Part shown: positions 7,678-15,176 of the stretch, in pieces
Position numbering within the stretch: the first letter of the stretch is position 1
How the letters are laid out: every line of letters starts with the position of its first letter
Origin: a virus
IMG/VR virus record: IMGVR_UViG_3300034062_000831
Coordinates: 1-25,425 of that record
Length of the DNA stretch: 25,425 nt
Reading direction: 5' to 3' (one strand)
Notes under the pieces: model-generated
Databases searched by the model: none
The model's input: only the letters and a program-made list of their open reading frames with translations
Told to the model about the DNA's origin: nothing
Program-made: the position numbers and the translations under genes

Positions 7678-7916
7678 AGGAAAATCTCCAGTGCGAGCCA
7701 CGCCAGCCATCCGGGCGCAGCGGTTGCGATTGCGTCCCAGGGGTCAACCTGGCCTTCCTTGCGATACCATTGCTGCACCTCGTAGAGCACGCCCACAGCG
7801 GTCGTGGTGTAGGCCAGGCACGCGCCCAGGCCGAACCAGGCGTGGATCGTGAGCGCGCCCAGCGCGCAGGCGATGGCCAGGACGCCGAGGGCTAGGTGAA
7901 GCGCCTTGTCTTTCAC
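7674..7916 (-). CDS. Small multi-pass membrane protein (VanZ/YfiM-like pattern)
   Basis: An 80-residue protein with three hydrophobic segments (about 5-24, 26-45 and 62-79). The pattern DK-x2-H at residues 3-7, YE at 45-46 and DPWDAIAT at 58-65 recalls small bacterial membrane proteins of the VanZ/YfiM type (DKxxH ... E ... D..A). This is a resemblance of motif order, not a proven match. It lies between the tailspike and a tail-type beta protein with ATGA overlaps at both ends. It could be a third holin candidate, or an envelope protein acting with the tailspike, for example in superinfection exclusion or host surface change. Confidence 0.6.
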   Translation of the reverse strand: MKDKALHLALGVLAIACALGALTIHAWFGLGACLAYTTTAVGVLYEVQQWYRKEGQVDPWDAIATAAPGWLAWLALEIFL

Positions 7917-10036
7917 TTGGCCTCCAGCGCGGAAACCTTGGCTTCGAGTTCTTCGATGCGCTTTTGCGCTTCTTGCAGCACGGTCTGCGCGATCACCGCC
8001 ATGATGGATTGCTTCACTGCCTTGGTGGCCGTGCCGGTGGGCTGCTCCACTTCCACGGTTTCGCCGGCCTCATTCGTCTTGACGACCTTCTCATAGTCGG
8101 GCGTTTCGTAGACCAACCCAGGGGAAACCTGCTCGATCTGCTGGGCGATCACGCCGAGCATCTTCTGCGAGGGGTTCGTCTTGAACGCGAAGCTGACGAA
8201 CTCGTAGGCTTTGAATTTGTCCCAGTAGCTCGGAGCGGCCGCGATGTCCTGCTTCAGCTTGATGTCGGAAATGGCGCTGAACGTGCCAGTGCGGTTCTGG
8301 CATGTTCCATTCGACCAGACGATGAACTTCGACTCTGTCGCGTCCTCCGCAAACTGAAACCAGCTTGATGTGTCATTCGGCGACAGATTGGGGAAGGTCT
8401 GTCGATACAGACGCAACGTGCCGCTGGACCCTGTGTGGTAGTCACGCACGGCGGCGTTGCTGGCGTCGGCGGAATAGAACCCGTGGAAATTTCCGCTAGT
8501 CGTGACAGCAGACGGACCGGACGCCCGTAAATACGGTTGCAGGGCGAAGCCGTATACCCCATCCATCCCCATCTGTAGGAATGTCGCTGCTTTGGCGTTG
8601 CCAGGGTCGGCCATCACACTCAGCCCGCCGCCGGCATCAGTCGCAAAATCCACATTGGCGTTTGCGCTGTCAAACGCCAACGTCAGACCATTACGGTCCA
8701 ACTTGACGATGTTCCTGAAGTTGCCAGTAGCCGGCGGGGTGTAGACCGTGCCGAACGTGGCGACTCCGTTTGTCCTTCCGTTGTACAGCGTTTCCGTGCA
8801 GGCTTCGATGTAGCCGCCGAACATTTGCACGATCTTGGCAAACGTGCCTTGCGAACTGACGTAGACGCCGGTTGGGGTAGCCAGCGGTGCGGTGCCGCGC
8901 GCGTTGCTGGTCGAGTTGATCAGTTCGACGTTGGTGTTGTAGAAAAAGACATCTCCAACACCTTTGGCGTAAATGCCGACGTTTCCGTTGACGAACGAGC
9001 AGTTATAGAAACCACTGCGCGTGGTGTAGTTTTGGTTGGTGCCGCTCGGCGCGGTGTTGTAGTCGTAGGGGTACGAGAACACCAGGTGCTGCGTGTTGGT
9101 GTTGCCGTGATAGTTGTAGACGGAATGGTAGAAACACCCGGACTGCCGATTGGTGGTGTCCGTAACACCCGGCTGAAAGTCCATGCCGATAAAGCAGTTC
9201 TTAATCGTAACGGAATGGCTGAGGAAATACGACTGAGATACAGGAGACGTCAACGTGACATTTCCAACATTCTCCGGCCACACGCCAATGCCAGTGACGT
9301 CTGTCTTGCCGTTGCCGTCGATGCAGATTCCGCTGATCTCCACAAACGTCGTGGACACGCGGAAGACCGCCATGCTGTTTGAGCCGGCCTTGATGGTGAC
9401 CCCGCCATCTCCAACCAGGCGCAGATACGGCCGCAGGTCGTAGTTGTTGTCCCACGGGAACAGCACGCCATTGAGAATCGAATCCGAGCTCGTCGTGCCG
9501 TTGATCAGGTAGGTGCCATCGGGCACATAGACCGTACCGCGCCCGGCCGCGATGACAGCGTTGACTGCCGATTGGAATGCAGCGCGGCTGTCCGATGCGC
9601 CCGTCGGGTCAGCGCCAAAATCCAGCACGCTCACGGTGTCGCGCAGCTTGCTCTGCACCGTGCGCGATTGTGCGTTGGTTCCGGCCTGAAGAAACCCAAC
9701 CAGCGAAGAGCCGCTAGATGCGGCCAAGGTAGACAAAATAGATGCTAACGTAGCCTGATCGGGACCGTTCAATCCATCCACAGTCCACACCAACACATTC
9801 GACGCCGTGTAGAGCGCCAGCTTGTACTGCGACGCAGCCAACCACACGGACGCCTCGCCGCGAGCGTCCAGAACCACAGGATTGGCATTGGCAACGTTGC
9901 CCGTCGAGTCCGTGTAGCTTGCCAACGGCGTCGTCGTGCCGGCCGCGTAGGTATACAGCTTGCCTCCCGCCAACGGATTGCCGGCGCTGTCGAAGAACTG
10001 CAGTTTGGGCTGGGGGCTGATGCTGACTGCGGGCAT
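7913..10036 (-). CDS. Tailspike/tail fibre: particle-binding domain, pectate-lyase-like beta-helix, C-terminal S74 domain
   Basis: A 707-residue receptor-binding protein. Residues 1-90 form a beta-rich particle-binding domain seen at the start of many podovirus spikes (KLQFFDSAGNPLAGGKLYTY, SVWLAASQYKLALY). A short helical neck follows (about 91-132). A pectate-lyase-3 type opening (SVLDFGADPTGASDSRAAF, from 136) leads into a long Asn/Gly-rich beta-helix (about 136-480) that probably binds or cuts host surface polysaccharide; catalytic residues cannot be assigned by eye. The C-terminus is an S74 domain starting at SDIKLK (590-595, dyad S590/K595) and ending in a coiled coil (IEELEAKVSALEAK). 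This domain normally trimerises the spike and then cuts itself off. The ribosome site AAGGA overlaps the upstream stop. Confidence 0.88.
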   Translation of the reverse strand: MPAVSISPQPKLQFFDSAGNPLAGGKLYTYAAGTTTPLASYTDSTGNVANANPVVLDARGEASVWLAASQYKLALYTASNVLVWTVDGLNGPDQATLASILSTLAASSGSSLVGFLQAGTNAQSRTVQSKLRDTVSVLDFGADPTGASDSRAAFQSAVNAVIAAGRGTVYVPDGTYLINGTTSSDSILNGVLFPWDNNYDLRPYLRLVGDGGVTIKAGSNSMAVFRVSTTFVEISGICIDGNGKTDVTGIGVWPENVGNVTLTSPVSQSYFLSHSVTIKNCFIGMDFQPGVTDTTNRQSGCFYHSVYNYHGNTNTQHLVFSYPYDYNTAPSGTNQNYTTRSGFYNCSFVNGNVGIYAKGVGDVFFYNTNVELINSTSNARGTAPLATPTGVYVSSQGTFAKIVQMFGGYIEACTETLYNGRTNGVATFGTVYTPPATGNFRNIVKLDRNGLTLAFDSANANVDFATDAGGGLSVMADPGNAKAATFLQMGMDGVYGFALQPYLRASGPSAVTTSGNFHGFYSADASNAAVRDYHTGSSGTLRLYRQTFPNLSPNDTSSWFQFAEDATESKFIVWSNGTCQNRTGTFSAISDIKLKQDIAAAPSYWDKFKAYEFVSFAFKTNPSQKMLGVIAQQIEQVSPGLVYETPDYEKVVKTNEAGETVEVEQPTGTATKAVKQSIMAVIAQTVLQEAQKRIEELEAKVSALEAK

Positions 10037-10045
10037 GATGAATCC

Positions 10046-10885
10046 TTAGCCGACGACGTTGATGTTGTTGGCAACGGTCAGGATGATAGACGGAATACCT
10101 GGGTGCGGGGCGACGGCGCCAGAGGCCAACAACTGCACGCCGAGGTTACTCACGCTGAACATGAGTTCGACGTAATCGCCGGCCTTGAGGTTGAAGAAGT
10201 AGTTCAGCGCGACGAACACTTCGGCGTTGTTGCCCTGCGTTCGCAGCTGGCTTGCCGAGTTTGTCACATCCACGCCGTTGAGCCTGAACCACAGGTAGAA
10301 CTCCTGCGCCGACGAGACGGTAGAGTCAAGCTGGATGCTGGTCTGGAAGTTGTAGATGCCCTCGGTGTCCACCACGATGCGTGATGTTGGGCTTCCAATC
10401 GTCACGCCATTGGACAGGTCGGTCGTGTTGAATGTGATCGCCGTGGCGGTATTGATGGTGCCCGCAGTCTGCGTCGTGGTGTCGTAGAACGACCCGTAAC
10501 GCGCTCGCCTGCGGGGCACAGGCGCTGGGTTGAGTGCCAGCCCCTGAACCATTGTAGACAGCGCTGCGAGTTCGTCCCGCGTGGCGCTGACCTGATCCGC
10601 AAGCGCCAGAGCCTGCACGGCAGTTTGCAGTGCGGCCACATCCGATACCGACGCGGCGCCCTGCTGGCCCGCGAGCTGGGCAGCTTGTGCGGCTGCTCCA
10701 ATATCGGCAAAGACATCCGACAGCTGCGGCGCTAGGTTAGGATCTTGCGCAGCCTGCGCGCCTCGGAACAGGCTGAGAAAAAACATATACCACGCCTGGT
10801 GGACGTTCCCCGTGCGCGGATCAATGATCGGCACATATGGCGGCGTGATCGGGGTCGGGGTGGCGTCAGGCGCGGCGGTTGCCAT
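10046..10885 (-). CDS. Tail fibre-like protein with C1q/TNF-like C-terminal domain
   Basis: A 279-residue protein. Its N-terminus (PYVPIIDPRTGNVHQAWYMFF, 16-36, shown here in parts) is a conserved-looking adaptor segment found at the start of several phage structural proteins. An Ala/Gln-rich coiled stretch (about 55-118) follows, then a short basic hinge (PRRRARY, 124-130). The last 150 residues are a jelly-roll of the C1q/TNF type: FNTTDLSNG, then GIYNFQTSIQL, FYLWFRLNGVDV, NYFFNLKAGDYVELMFSVS. Such domains form trimers and bind ligands. It probably sits at the neck beside the tailspike. It starts at a TGATG overlap with the gp10-like gene. It could be an adhesin or a structural cap. Confidence 0.75.
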   Translation of the reverse strand: MATAAPDATPTPITPPYVPIIDPRTGNVHQAWYMFFLSLFRGAQAAQDPNLAPQLSDVFADIGAAAQAAQLAGQQGAASVSDVAALQTAVQALALADQVSATRDELAALSTMVQGLALNPAPVPRRRARYGSFYDTTTQTAGTINTATAITFNTTDLSNGVTIGSPTSRIVVDTEGIYNFQTSIQLDSTVSSAQEFYLWFRLNGVDVTNSASQLRTQGNNAEVFVALNYFFNLKAGDYVELMFSVSNLGVQLLASGAVAPHPGIPSIILTVANNINVVG

Positions 10886-12366
10886 CAGTTATCTCCGACG
10901 CTCGCCTTGAGGTTTGCGCTCACGATGACGGCCTTGACCGGATCGGTGATGGCAACCTCAAAGATGCGATCTCGAGCGGTGCCGAGGCGCCGCCAGATGG
11001 CCCGGTTTCGGTACTGGCCCTGCGCGCCGATGCTTGTCCAGTGCTCGCTGGACCATGTTGACCCGCCGTCGTTGCTCCAGCGCAGCATGGCCTGCGGGTC
11101 GCTGCCTTGGCCCGTGGACAGACCGACGCCAGGCTGGAACTGAATCTGCAGTTCGTCAAAATACTGGCGCTGCAGGTCTGAAGTCAGGTGCGGAGCTCGG
11201 CGCAGGCGCCGGATGGTGGCGCCGTCCTCGGTATAGACCTCATTCTGCAGGCTGTAGATCTTGCCGTTCTCGTAGTCGCCGACGAGATTAAGGTTGGCGA
11301 ACAGCGCGTGGCAGTTCGACCGATGGCGTTTGAACACGGCATTCGTCGCGTCCCAGCTCAGCCACTTGTGCCACTGCTGGGTCGCCATGTCGTAGGCCCA
11401 GGTCAGGCCGTGCGGCCCGACGCTAGGAAACGTCACGACGTAGATTTCGTGGCCTTGGATCTGGTAGCTGTACGCGATGGCATCGCTGACGACTTGGCCC
11501 TCGAGCGAATACTCGACGGCGTGCGTGCTGAACCGCTTGAAGGCATAGCCTTCGACCATCTCAATAGTGGCGTTGCCGCGATTGTCCTGCGCCACTAATG
11601 CAAACCCGTCTCCGAGCCGCGCTACGCTGAACGGCGCATTCGTGCCGGACTGCATGCTCGCGCCTTGCACTCGAGAGAACGGAAACGAGATGACGCCACT
11701 GAGCACGTTACCCGTGTCGGTCCAGATTTCGGTCGTGATCTCGCCCAGCAGATACACCTGGCGGCGGTCAACGATCAGGCTCGCCAGCGAGTCGGGGGCG
11801 CCGTCCTTGGTGCCGAAATACGCCTCGGTGCTCAGCGCGCTACTCAGATCGGTGGCGGCCCAGTTGCGCGTCCCCGGTTCGTTGTAGATGACGTAGTTGT
11901 CAACGTTATCGACCACATCGGCGCCCTGCCAAGGGCCATCGGTGGCAGGCAGCGTGGTGAATGTGTTGGTGTTGGCGACCCAGGTATATCGGTTGGCGCC
12001 ATCGGCAATGTACGCCGTCAGGTCGCCCGACGTGGCGATGAGATCGGTGATGCTGACGGGTCCGGTGTTGCTGGCGAGTGTGCCCACCTGCGTTGCCGAG
12101 AATCCGGTGGTGATCCGGTAGACGTTCGTGCCACACACCGCCAGCAGGTACTGACCGCCGGATAACGCCCGCATGCCACGCACAGGCGCAGAGACGGGCA
12201 GCTCGACCTCTACTTTTAGCCCTGGCGTCGGGTACAGCGCGACGATGCCGCGCTCGCCCGGTTGCTTGGTCATGTCGATTTCAGGCCGGAAGTTGATGCA
12301 CTCCTGCGCGTCCTGATAGATCGACGGCGCCTCGTAGGCCGCCCCGACGAAACCGAAGTCCGGCAT
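10885..12366 (-). CDS. Packaged-DNA stabilisation protein (P22 gp10-like)
   Basis: A 493-residue protein, close in length to P22 gp10 (472). Gp10 binds the gp4 ring below the portal after packaging and keeps the DNA from leaking. The family's opening is clear (FVGAAYEAPSIYQDAQECIN, then FRPEI), and the remainder is a succession of WD/propeller-like beta repeats (GTNVYRITTGF, AYIADGANRYTW, DRRQVYLLGEITTEIW). GGAGG sits 8 bases before the ATG at 12366. Its place right after the gp4-like gene and before fibre genes agrees with the neck order in P22-type phages. Confidence 0.9.
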   Translation of the reverse strand: MPDFGFVGAAYEAPSIYQDAQECINFRPEIDMTKQPGERGIVALYPTPGLKVEVELPVSAPVRGMRALSGGQYLLAVCGTNVYRITTGFSATQVGTLASNTGPVSITDLIATSGDLTAYIADGANRYTWVANTNTFTTLPATDGPWQGADVVDNVDNYVIYNEPGTRNWAATDLSSALSTEAYFGTKDGAPDSLASLIVDRRQVYLLGEITTEIWTDTGNVLSGVISFPFSRVQGASMQSGTNAPFSVARLGDGFALVAQDNRGNATIEMVEGYAFKRFSTHAVEYSLEGQVVSDAIAYSYQIQGHEIYVVTFPSVGPHGLTWAYDMATQQWHKWLSWDATNAVFKRHRSNCHALFANLNLVGDYENGKIYSLQNEVYTEDGATIRRLRRAPHLTSDLQRQYFDELQIQFQPGVGLSTGQGSDPQAMLRWSNDGGSTWSSEHWTSIGAQGQYRNRAIWRRLGTARDRIFEVAITDPVKAVIVSANLKASVGDN

Positions 12367-12380
12367 CGGCTAGCCTCCGG

Positions 12381-13331
12381 TCAGCGGAACCCGCCCGACA
12401 GAATCCAGCCGGCGTCCTTCTGGCGGCTGTTCAGCAGCGCGTCGTCGTAACGGGCAATCTGCTGCGGCTTCATGTTCGTGCGCTTGAGGTTCGATTTCGA
12501 CTGCGCCGCATAGGCCATGATCATCTGGATCTGCTCGGGCGATTTCTTGCCGAACATCGGCATCAGTCGCTCGGCCAAGCACCAACGCAGCGCCATTGAG
12601 TAGCCCTGCGGCAGCACCACGGTATCGTAGAGCGACGCATAGCGAGCCAGCATCATGTCGGCGAAAACGTGCATTTCGCCCTGCGCCGGGCTGGGCCAGA
12701 CGAAGATATTGCCCAGCGGTTGCGTCGGCTGATAGTAGAGCGCCTTCGGCCACGGGCCGTTGAGCGTCTTCAGGCCGATCATCTCGTAGGATTCGACGTT
12801 CAGAATCGCCACCGGGTAGTCCAGATTCGACGCGCTGGTCGCCACGCGCACGAATGCCGAGTTCACCGCAATCGGCCGCTGATAACCGGCGCTGATGGAC
12901 GTGCTACCAGCGGTCTGCGAGATGTTCACCGTGTAAGTGCCGGCGTAGTTGACCTGGCCGCCTGCGCCCGTTCCGAACGCCACGATGGTCGTGCCGGCAC
13001 TGATGCCGCTGCCGGTGATGGTCTGCCCGAGGTTGATCGCCCCGCTGGTCAGGCTGCTGGCCGCCACAGTGAGCGTTGTGCCGCTGATGCTGCCCGTGAA
13101 CGCCGCCCCCACGCTGCCGCCTGGGCCGATGGTGTACTGCGTCACGTTGGGCGTGACCGGGAACACGATCTCGGTTTTGTAGTAAGGCAGCATCGACTCA
13201 TTCGACCACTGGTCGATGAGGTCGTTAAGCATGTCGAACGCATCCTGCGCGGCGTCAGCCGTCGGCGTTTCGCCGGCCTCGAGCGCGCCGATGTCCTTGA
13301 GCGACCGGCTGACGATGTCCAGAGGAGTCAT
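12381..13331 (-). CDS. Tail accessory factor (P22 gp4-like) with an inserted beta-rich module
   Basis: A 316-residue head-completion protein. Gp4 of P22 (166 residues) forms the first ring below the portal and extends it for gp10. The N-terminal helical region ([20 protein letters not shown]...IDQWSNE) and the C-terminal region ([23 protein letters not shown]) fit the family. The protein is nearly twice the P22 length mainly because residues about 73-149 are an extra Gly/Thr/Ser-rich beta segment ([29 protein letters not shown]). It is placed between YTIGPGG and [10 protein letters not shown], which would otherwise join directly. A small hairpin (13341-13354) overlaps the ribosome site CGGAG. 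The lysozyme activity described for P22 gp4 cannot be judged here. Confidence 0.87.
   Translation of the reverse strand: MTPLDIVSRSLKDIGALEAGETPTADAAQDAFDMLNDLIDQWSNESMLPYYKTEIVFPVTPNVTQYTIGPGGSVGAAFTGSISGTTLTVAASSLTSGAINLGQTITGSGISAGTTIVAFGTGAGGQVNYAGTYTVNISQTAGSTSISAGYQRPIAVNSAFVRVATSASNLDYPVAILNVESYEMIGLKTLNGPWPKALYYQPTQPLGNIFVWPSPAQGEMHVFADMMLARYASLYDTVVLPQGYSMALRWCLAERLMPMFGKKSPEQIQMIMAYAAQSKSNLKRTNMKPQQIARYDDALLNSRQKDAGWILSGGFR
12885..13115 (-). other. Inserted beta-rich module inside the gp4-like gene
   Basis: This stretch codes for residues about 73-149 of the gp4-like protein. It has Gly, Ser, Thr and Val in short strands ([39 protein letters not shown]) and almost no charged residues, unlike the helical flanks. 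Very similar Gly/Thr-rich segments are known in many unrelated phage structural proteins, so it may be a swappable surface module. The limits are judged by composition. Confidence 0.6.
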
Positions 13332-13340
13332 TGCTGCGCT

Positions 13341-13354
13341 CCGAGGGTTCTCGG
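13341..13354 (-). promoter_or_regulatory. Small hairpin before the gp4-like gene
   Basis: CCGAG and CTCGG are separated by four bases and can form a 5-bp stem just after the upstream stop. On the minus-strand transcript the 3' arm runs into CGGAG, the likely ribosome site of the gp4-like gene, so folding could dampen its translation. The stem is short and has no U-tract, so it is not a convincing terminator. Confidence 0.3.
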
Positions 13355-13355
13355 A

Positions 13356-13631
13356 TCACTCAAAGATGATCGTGACCTGCGGGCTGGTGCCGCCGATTGC
13401 AACATACAGCCCTTGCGCGAACTCAATGCCATCCTCGGCGCCCGGCAGCGGGATCGCCAACGGCGTGCTCGCTGCGGTCATCGTGTTGACCATGCACCGG
13501 CTGGTGTCGGAGACGACATTGTCGTACAGCGCCACGGTCGGATTGGTGCCCGAAGAAAACACCACGCCCTTGACTTTGCCGGGGCCAAACTTGAGCTGCG
13601 CCGACGCAGTCAGTTGTGCATATTGCGCCAT
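13356..13631 (-). CDS. Small beta-rich virion protein, candidate decoration protein
   Basis: A 91-residue protein made almost wholly of short strands and turns (GKVKGVVFSSGTNPTVALYD, then GLYVAIGGTSPQVTIIFE). This suggests a compact beta-barrel or sandwich. It lies between the gp4-like gene and the glycosyltransferase, within the head region, so a head decoration or neck role is plausible. It is also a candidate substrate of the neighbouring modification enzymes because it is rich in surface Ser/Thr. No named family was recognised. The upstream stop is two bases before the ATG. Confidence 0.65.
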   Translation of the reverse strand: MAQYAQLTASAQLKFGPGKVKGVVFSSGTNPTVALYDNVVSDTSRCMVNTMTAASTPLAIPLPGAEDGIEFAQGLYVAIGGTSPQVTIIFE

Positions 13632-13633
13632 GT

Positions 13634-14365
13634 TCAGTTCTCCTTGTGCAGATCGCCGCCCGGCTGCTGCCGCAGATAGATGTGGAAATTGCCCGGATAG
13701 TCTTTGCCGTCCGCGCCATGATGCGTCAGATTGAAATCCGGCACAAGCCAGATGTCACCGCCCAGCGCCTCCCAGCGCCGGCAGAAGGCGTAATCCTCGC
13801 CCCACCAGACGCCCTGATGCGCGCCGTGGTTGAACAGATCCACGCTCAGTCGGTATCGCTCGCCGTAACACAGCTCGGGGTGCGCCTGCATGAACCGATC
13901 CACGGCCTTCGTGGTGATCTTCAGGAACCCCGCAGGCACCAGACGGGCCTTGATTGCGCCGTCTTCGCGCACCACAGGATGCCCGGCGGCGTCGCTGTGG
14001 ATCGTGCCCATGTAGGACACATCATCGGCGTCGGGATACTTGAACCGATAGGTGCCAGCCACGACATCGCCTGGCGTGTTGATGAGCGTCAGCAGGTCGC
14101 GCGGCCGCCAGCTCAGGTCGTGGTCGATGAACACGATCACATCGGCCTTGGCGTCCAGCGCCTTGCGCAGCATCGTGGCTCGAGCGGCCGAGATGTACGG
14201 ATTGCCGACCTCGCTGACCATCGCGTCCACCCAACCTGCGGCCTGGATCAGCGGCACGGACGCCTCAAGGCTGTCCAAGCACTGCTGATAGGGTCGCTTG
14301 ACCGTTGGCAAGCAGAAAACGACCTTCTGAGGGCGGTTCGGCGCAGGGTCGTGAATCGTGCTCAC
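13634..14365 (-). CDS. Glycosyltransferase (GT-A fold, family 2-like)
   Basis: A 243-residue enzyme expected to transfer a sugar from a nucleotide-sugar donor. Residues 15-20 form the first strand (VVFCLP). The metal-binding DxD motif is D81-H82-D83 in VIVFIDHDLSW. A GTYRFKYPD segment (104-112) and PAGFLKI (144-150) match the middle of GT-A enzymes. WGEDYAFCRRW (188-198) holds the acidic pair expected near the catalytic base, and VPDFNLTHHG (208-217) ends the fold. There is no membrane segment, so it works in the cytoplasm. It overlaps the methyltransferase gene by four bases (ATGA), and the pair lies inside the head-gene run. Possible targets are virion proteins, host surface precursors or DNA. 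Confidence 0.82.
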   Translation of the reverse strand: MSTIHDPAPNRPQKVVFCLPTVKRPYQQCLDSLEASVPLIQAAGWVDAMVSEVGNPYISAARATMLRKALDAKADVIVFIDHDLSWRPRDLLTLINTPGDVVAGTYRFKYPDADDVSYMGTIHSDAAGHPVVREDGAIKARLVPAGFLKITTKAVDRFMQAHPELCYGERYRLSVDLFNHGAHQGVWWGEDYAFCRRWEALGGDIWLVPDFNLTHHGADGKDYPGNFHIYLRQQPGGDLHKEN

Positions 14366-14871
14366 TTGGACGCGACCGCCATGAGGTTGTAGGACGGCAT
14401 GCGACGCACCGTGACAGAGCCGAATCCGGCTTGCTCAAACTCTCGCTGTAGCGTAGCAGCGGTAAATCCGGTGTGGTGCGCCATGTAGGGTTGAATCTGG
14501 ACCGCATCGCGCTTGCCGTAGATCAGGTCCATGCCTGAAATCGGCCCGCACGGCGAGTCGAACAGAGTTTCTTCGTTTGCCTTGATGTCTTCCAGATCGG
14601 GCACGAAGACGATGGCGAACCCGCCATCCTTCAACACCCGCCGAAACTCTCCGAGCGCCGTCTGCACATCGTGCGGAAACAGATGCTCGAGAGCGTGTGA
14701 GCAGTACAGCACATCGAACTGGCCGATGTCGCCCATGTCCGTCATGCTGGCAACGATGTCAGGCCGAACGTCCTCGCAGATGTCCAGCCTGACTTCGTTG
14801 AACTTTCCAACAGCCCACTCTGGCATAGAGTCGCCGCCACAGCCAACGTGCAGCAGCGACCCCATGCTCAT
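14362..14871 (-). CDS. SAM-dependent methyltransferase (class I, type 11-like)
   Basis: A 169-residue Rossmann-fold enzyme. The SAM-binding motif I is LLHVGCGGD (6-14), followed by an acidic residue after strand 2 (RLDI, D30), the strand-4 motif FDVLYCSHALEH (52-63) and VLKDGGFAIVFVP (79-91). The chain begins very close to motif I, so the N-terminal cap found in many family members is missing or short. HTGFTAATLQREFEQAGF (132-150) is the usual helix near the end. The substrate is unknown: no DNA-methyltransferase motif (DPPY/NPPY) is present, so a small molecule, sugar or protein is more likely than DNA. It is coupled to the glycosyltransferase by an ATGA overlap. Confidence 0.85.
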   Translation of the reverse strand: MSMGSLLHVGCGGDSMPEWAVGKFNEVRLDICEDVRPDIVASMTDMGDIGQFDVLYCSHALEHLFPHDVQTALGEFRRVLKDGGFAIVFVPDLEDIKANEETLFDSPCGPISGMDLIYGKRDAVQIQPYMAHHTGFTAATLQREFEQAGFGSVTVRRMPSYNLMAVASK

Positions 14872-14892
14872 CGTGCGGGCCTTGCGCAGCCG

Positions 14893-15150
14893 TTAGGCCG
14901 CGCCCTTCCACAGGCCCAGGCCCGTCAGGCAGGCTGCCACTTCGGCGTTAAACGCCGCTTGGTTGCTCACCAGGGACGCCCAGCTCGTCGCCGAGACAAG
15001 GGACGCGGCTTGCACGGCTGCCGCGCGTTGCGTGGCCGGCGTGGTGCCGTAGAAACCCATCTTGCCCGTCGCGGTGCCCAGCAGGACGCCATCGGCGGCG
15101 TTGCCTTGGAACAGGTAAAGCTCGGTGGTGGTGCTATTCGGTGCGGCCAT
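14893..15150 (-). CDS. Head-fibre-like small protein A (paralogue of 21906-22169)
   Basis: An 85-residue protein next to the coat gene, preceded by a strong ribosome site (AGGAGG, 9 bases from the ATG). The start is polar (residues 1-20). A GKMGFYGTTPATQ segment follows (29-41); GFxGxTPxxQ is common in small phage head-fibre or capsid-associated proteins. The last 45 residues (QRAAAVQAASLVSATSW ... GLGLWKGAA) are helical and identical to those of the protein at 21906-22169. It probably attaches to or protrudes from the capsid, with the shared part used for assembly and the different front part exposed. The evidence is position and motif, not a firm family match. Confidence 0.7.
   Translation of the reverse strand: MAAPNSTTTELYLFQGNAADGVLLGTATGKMGFYGTTPATQRAAAVQAASLVSATSWASLVSNQAAFNAEVAACLTGLGLWKGAA
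14896..15030 (-). repeat. Shared 45-codon segment, copy A
   Basis: Codes for the same 45 residues as 21909-22043. By hand count about 34 of the 45 codons differ and every difference is silent, so it is a repeat at the protein level but not at the DNA level. Confidence 0.9.
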
Positions 15151-15176
15151 CTTGTGGTCCTCCTATGTCAGTTGCG

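Noticed and set aside
10046-12366. Diversity-generating retroelement linked to the fibre genes
   Set aside because: No reverse transcriptase and no template/variable repeat pair was seen in the window.
13341-13354. Rho-independent terminator before the gp4-like gene
   Set aside because: The stem is only 5 bp and no run of U follows on the transcript.
14362-14871. DNA adenine or cytosine methyltransferase
   Set aside because: Only the general SAM-binding motifs are present; there is no DPPY/NPPY or PCQ motif.
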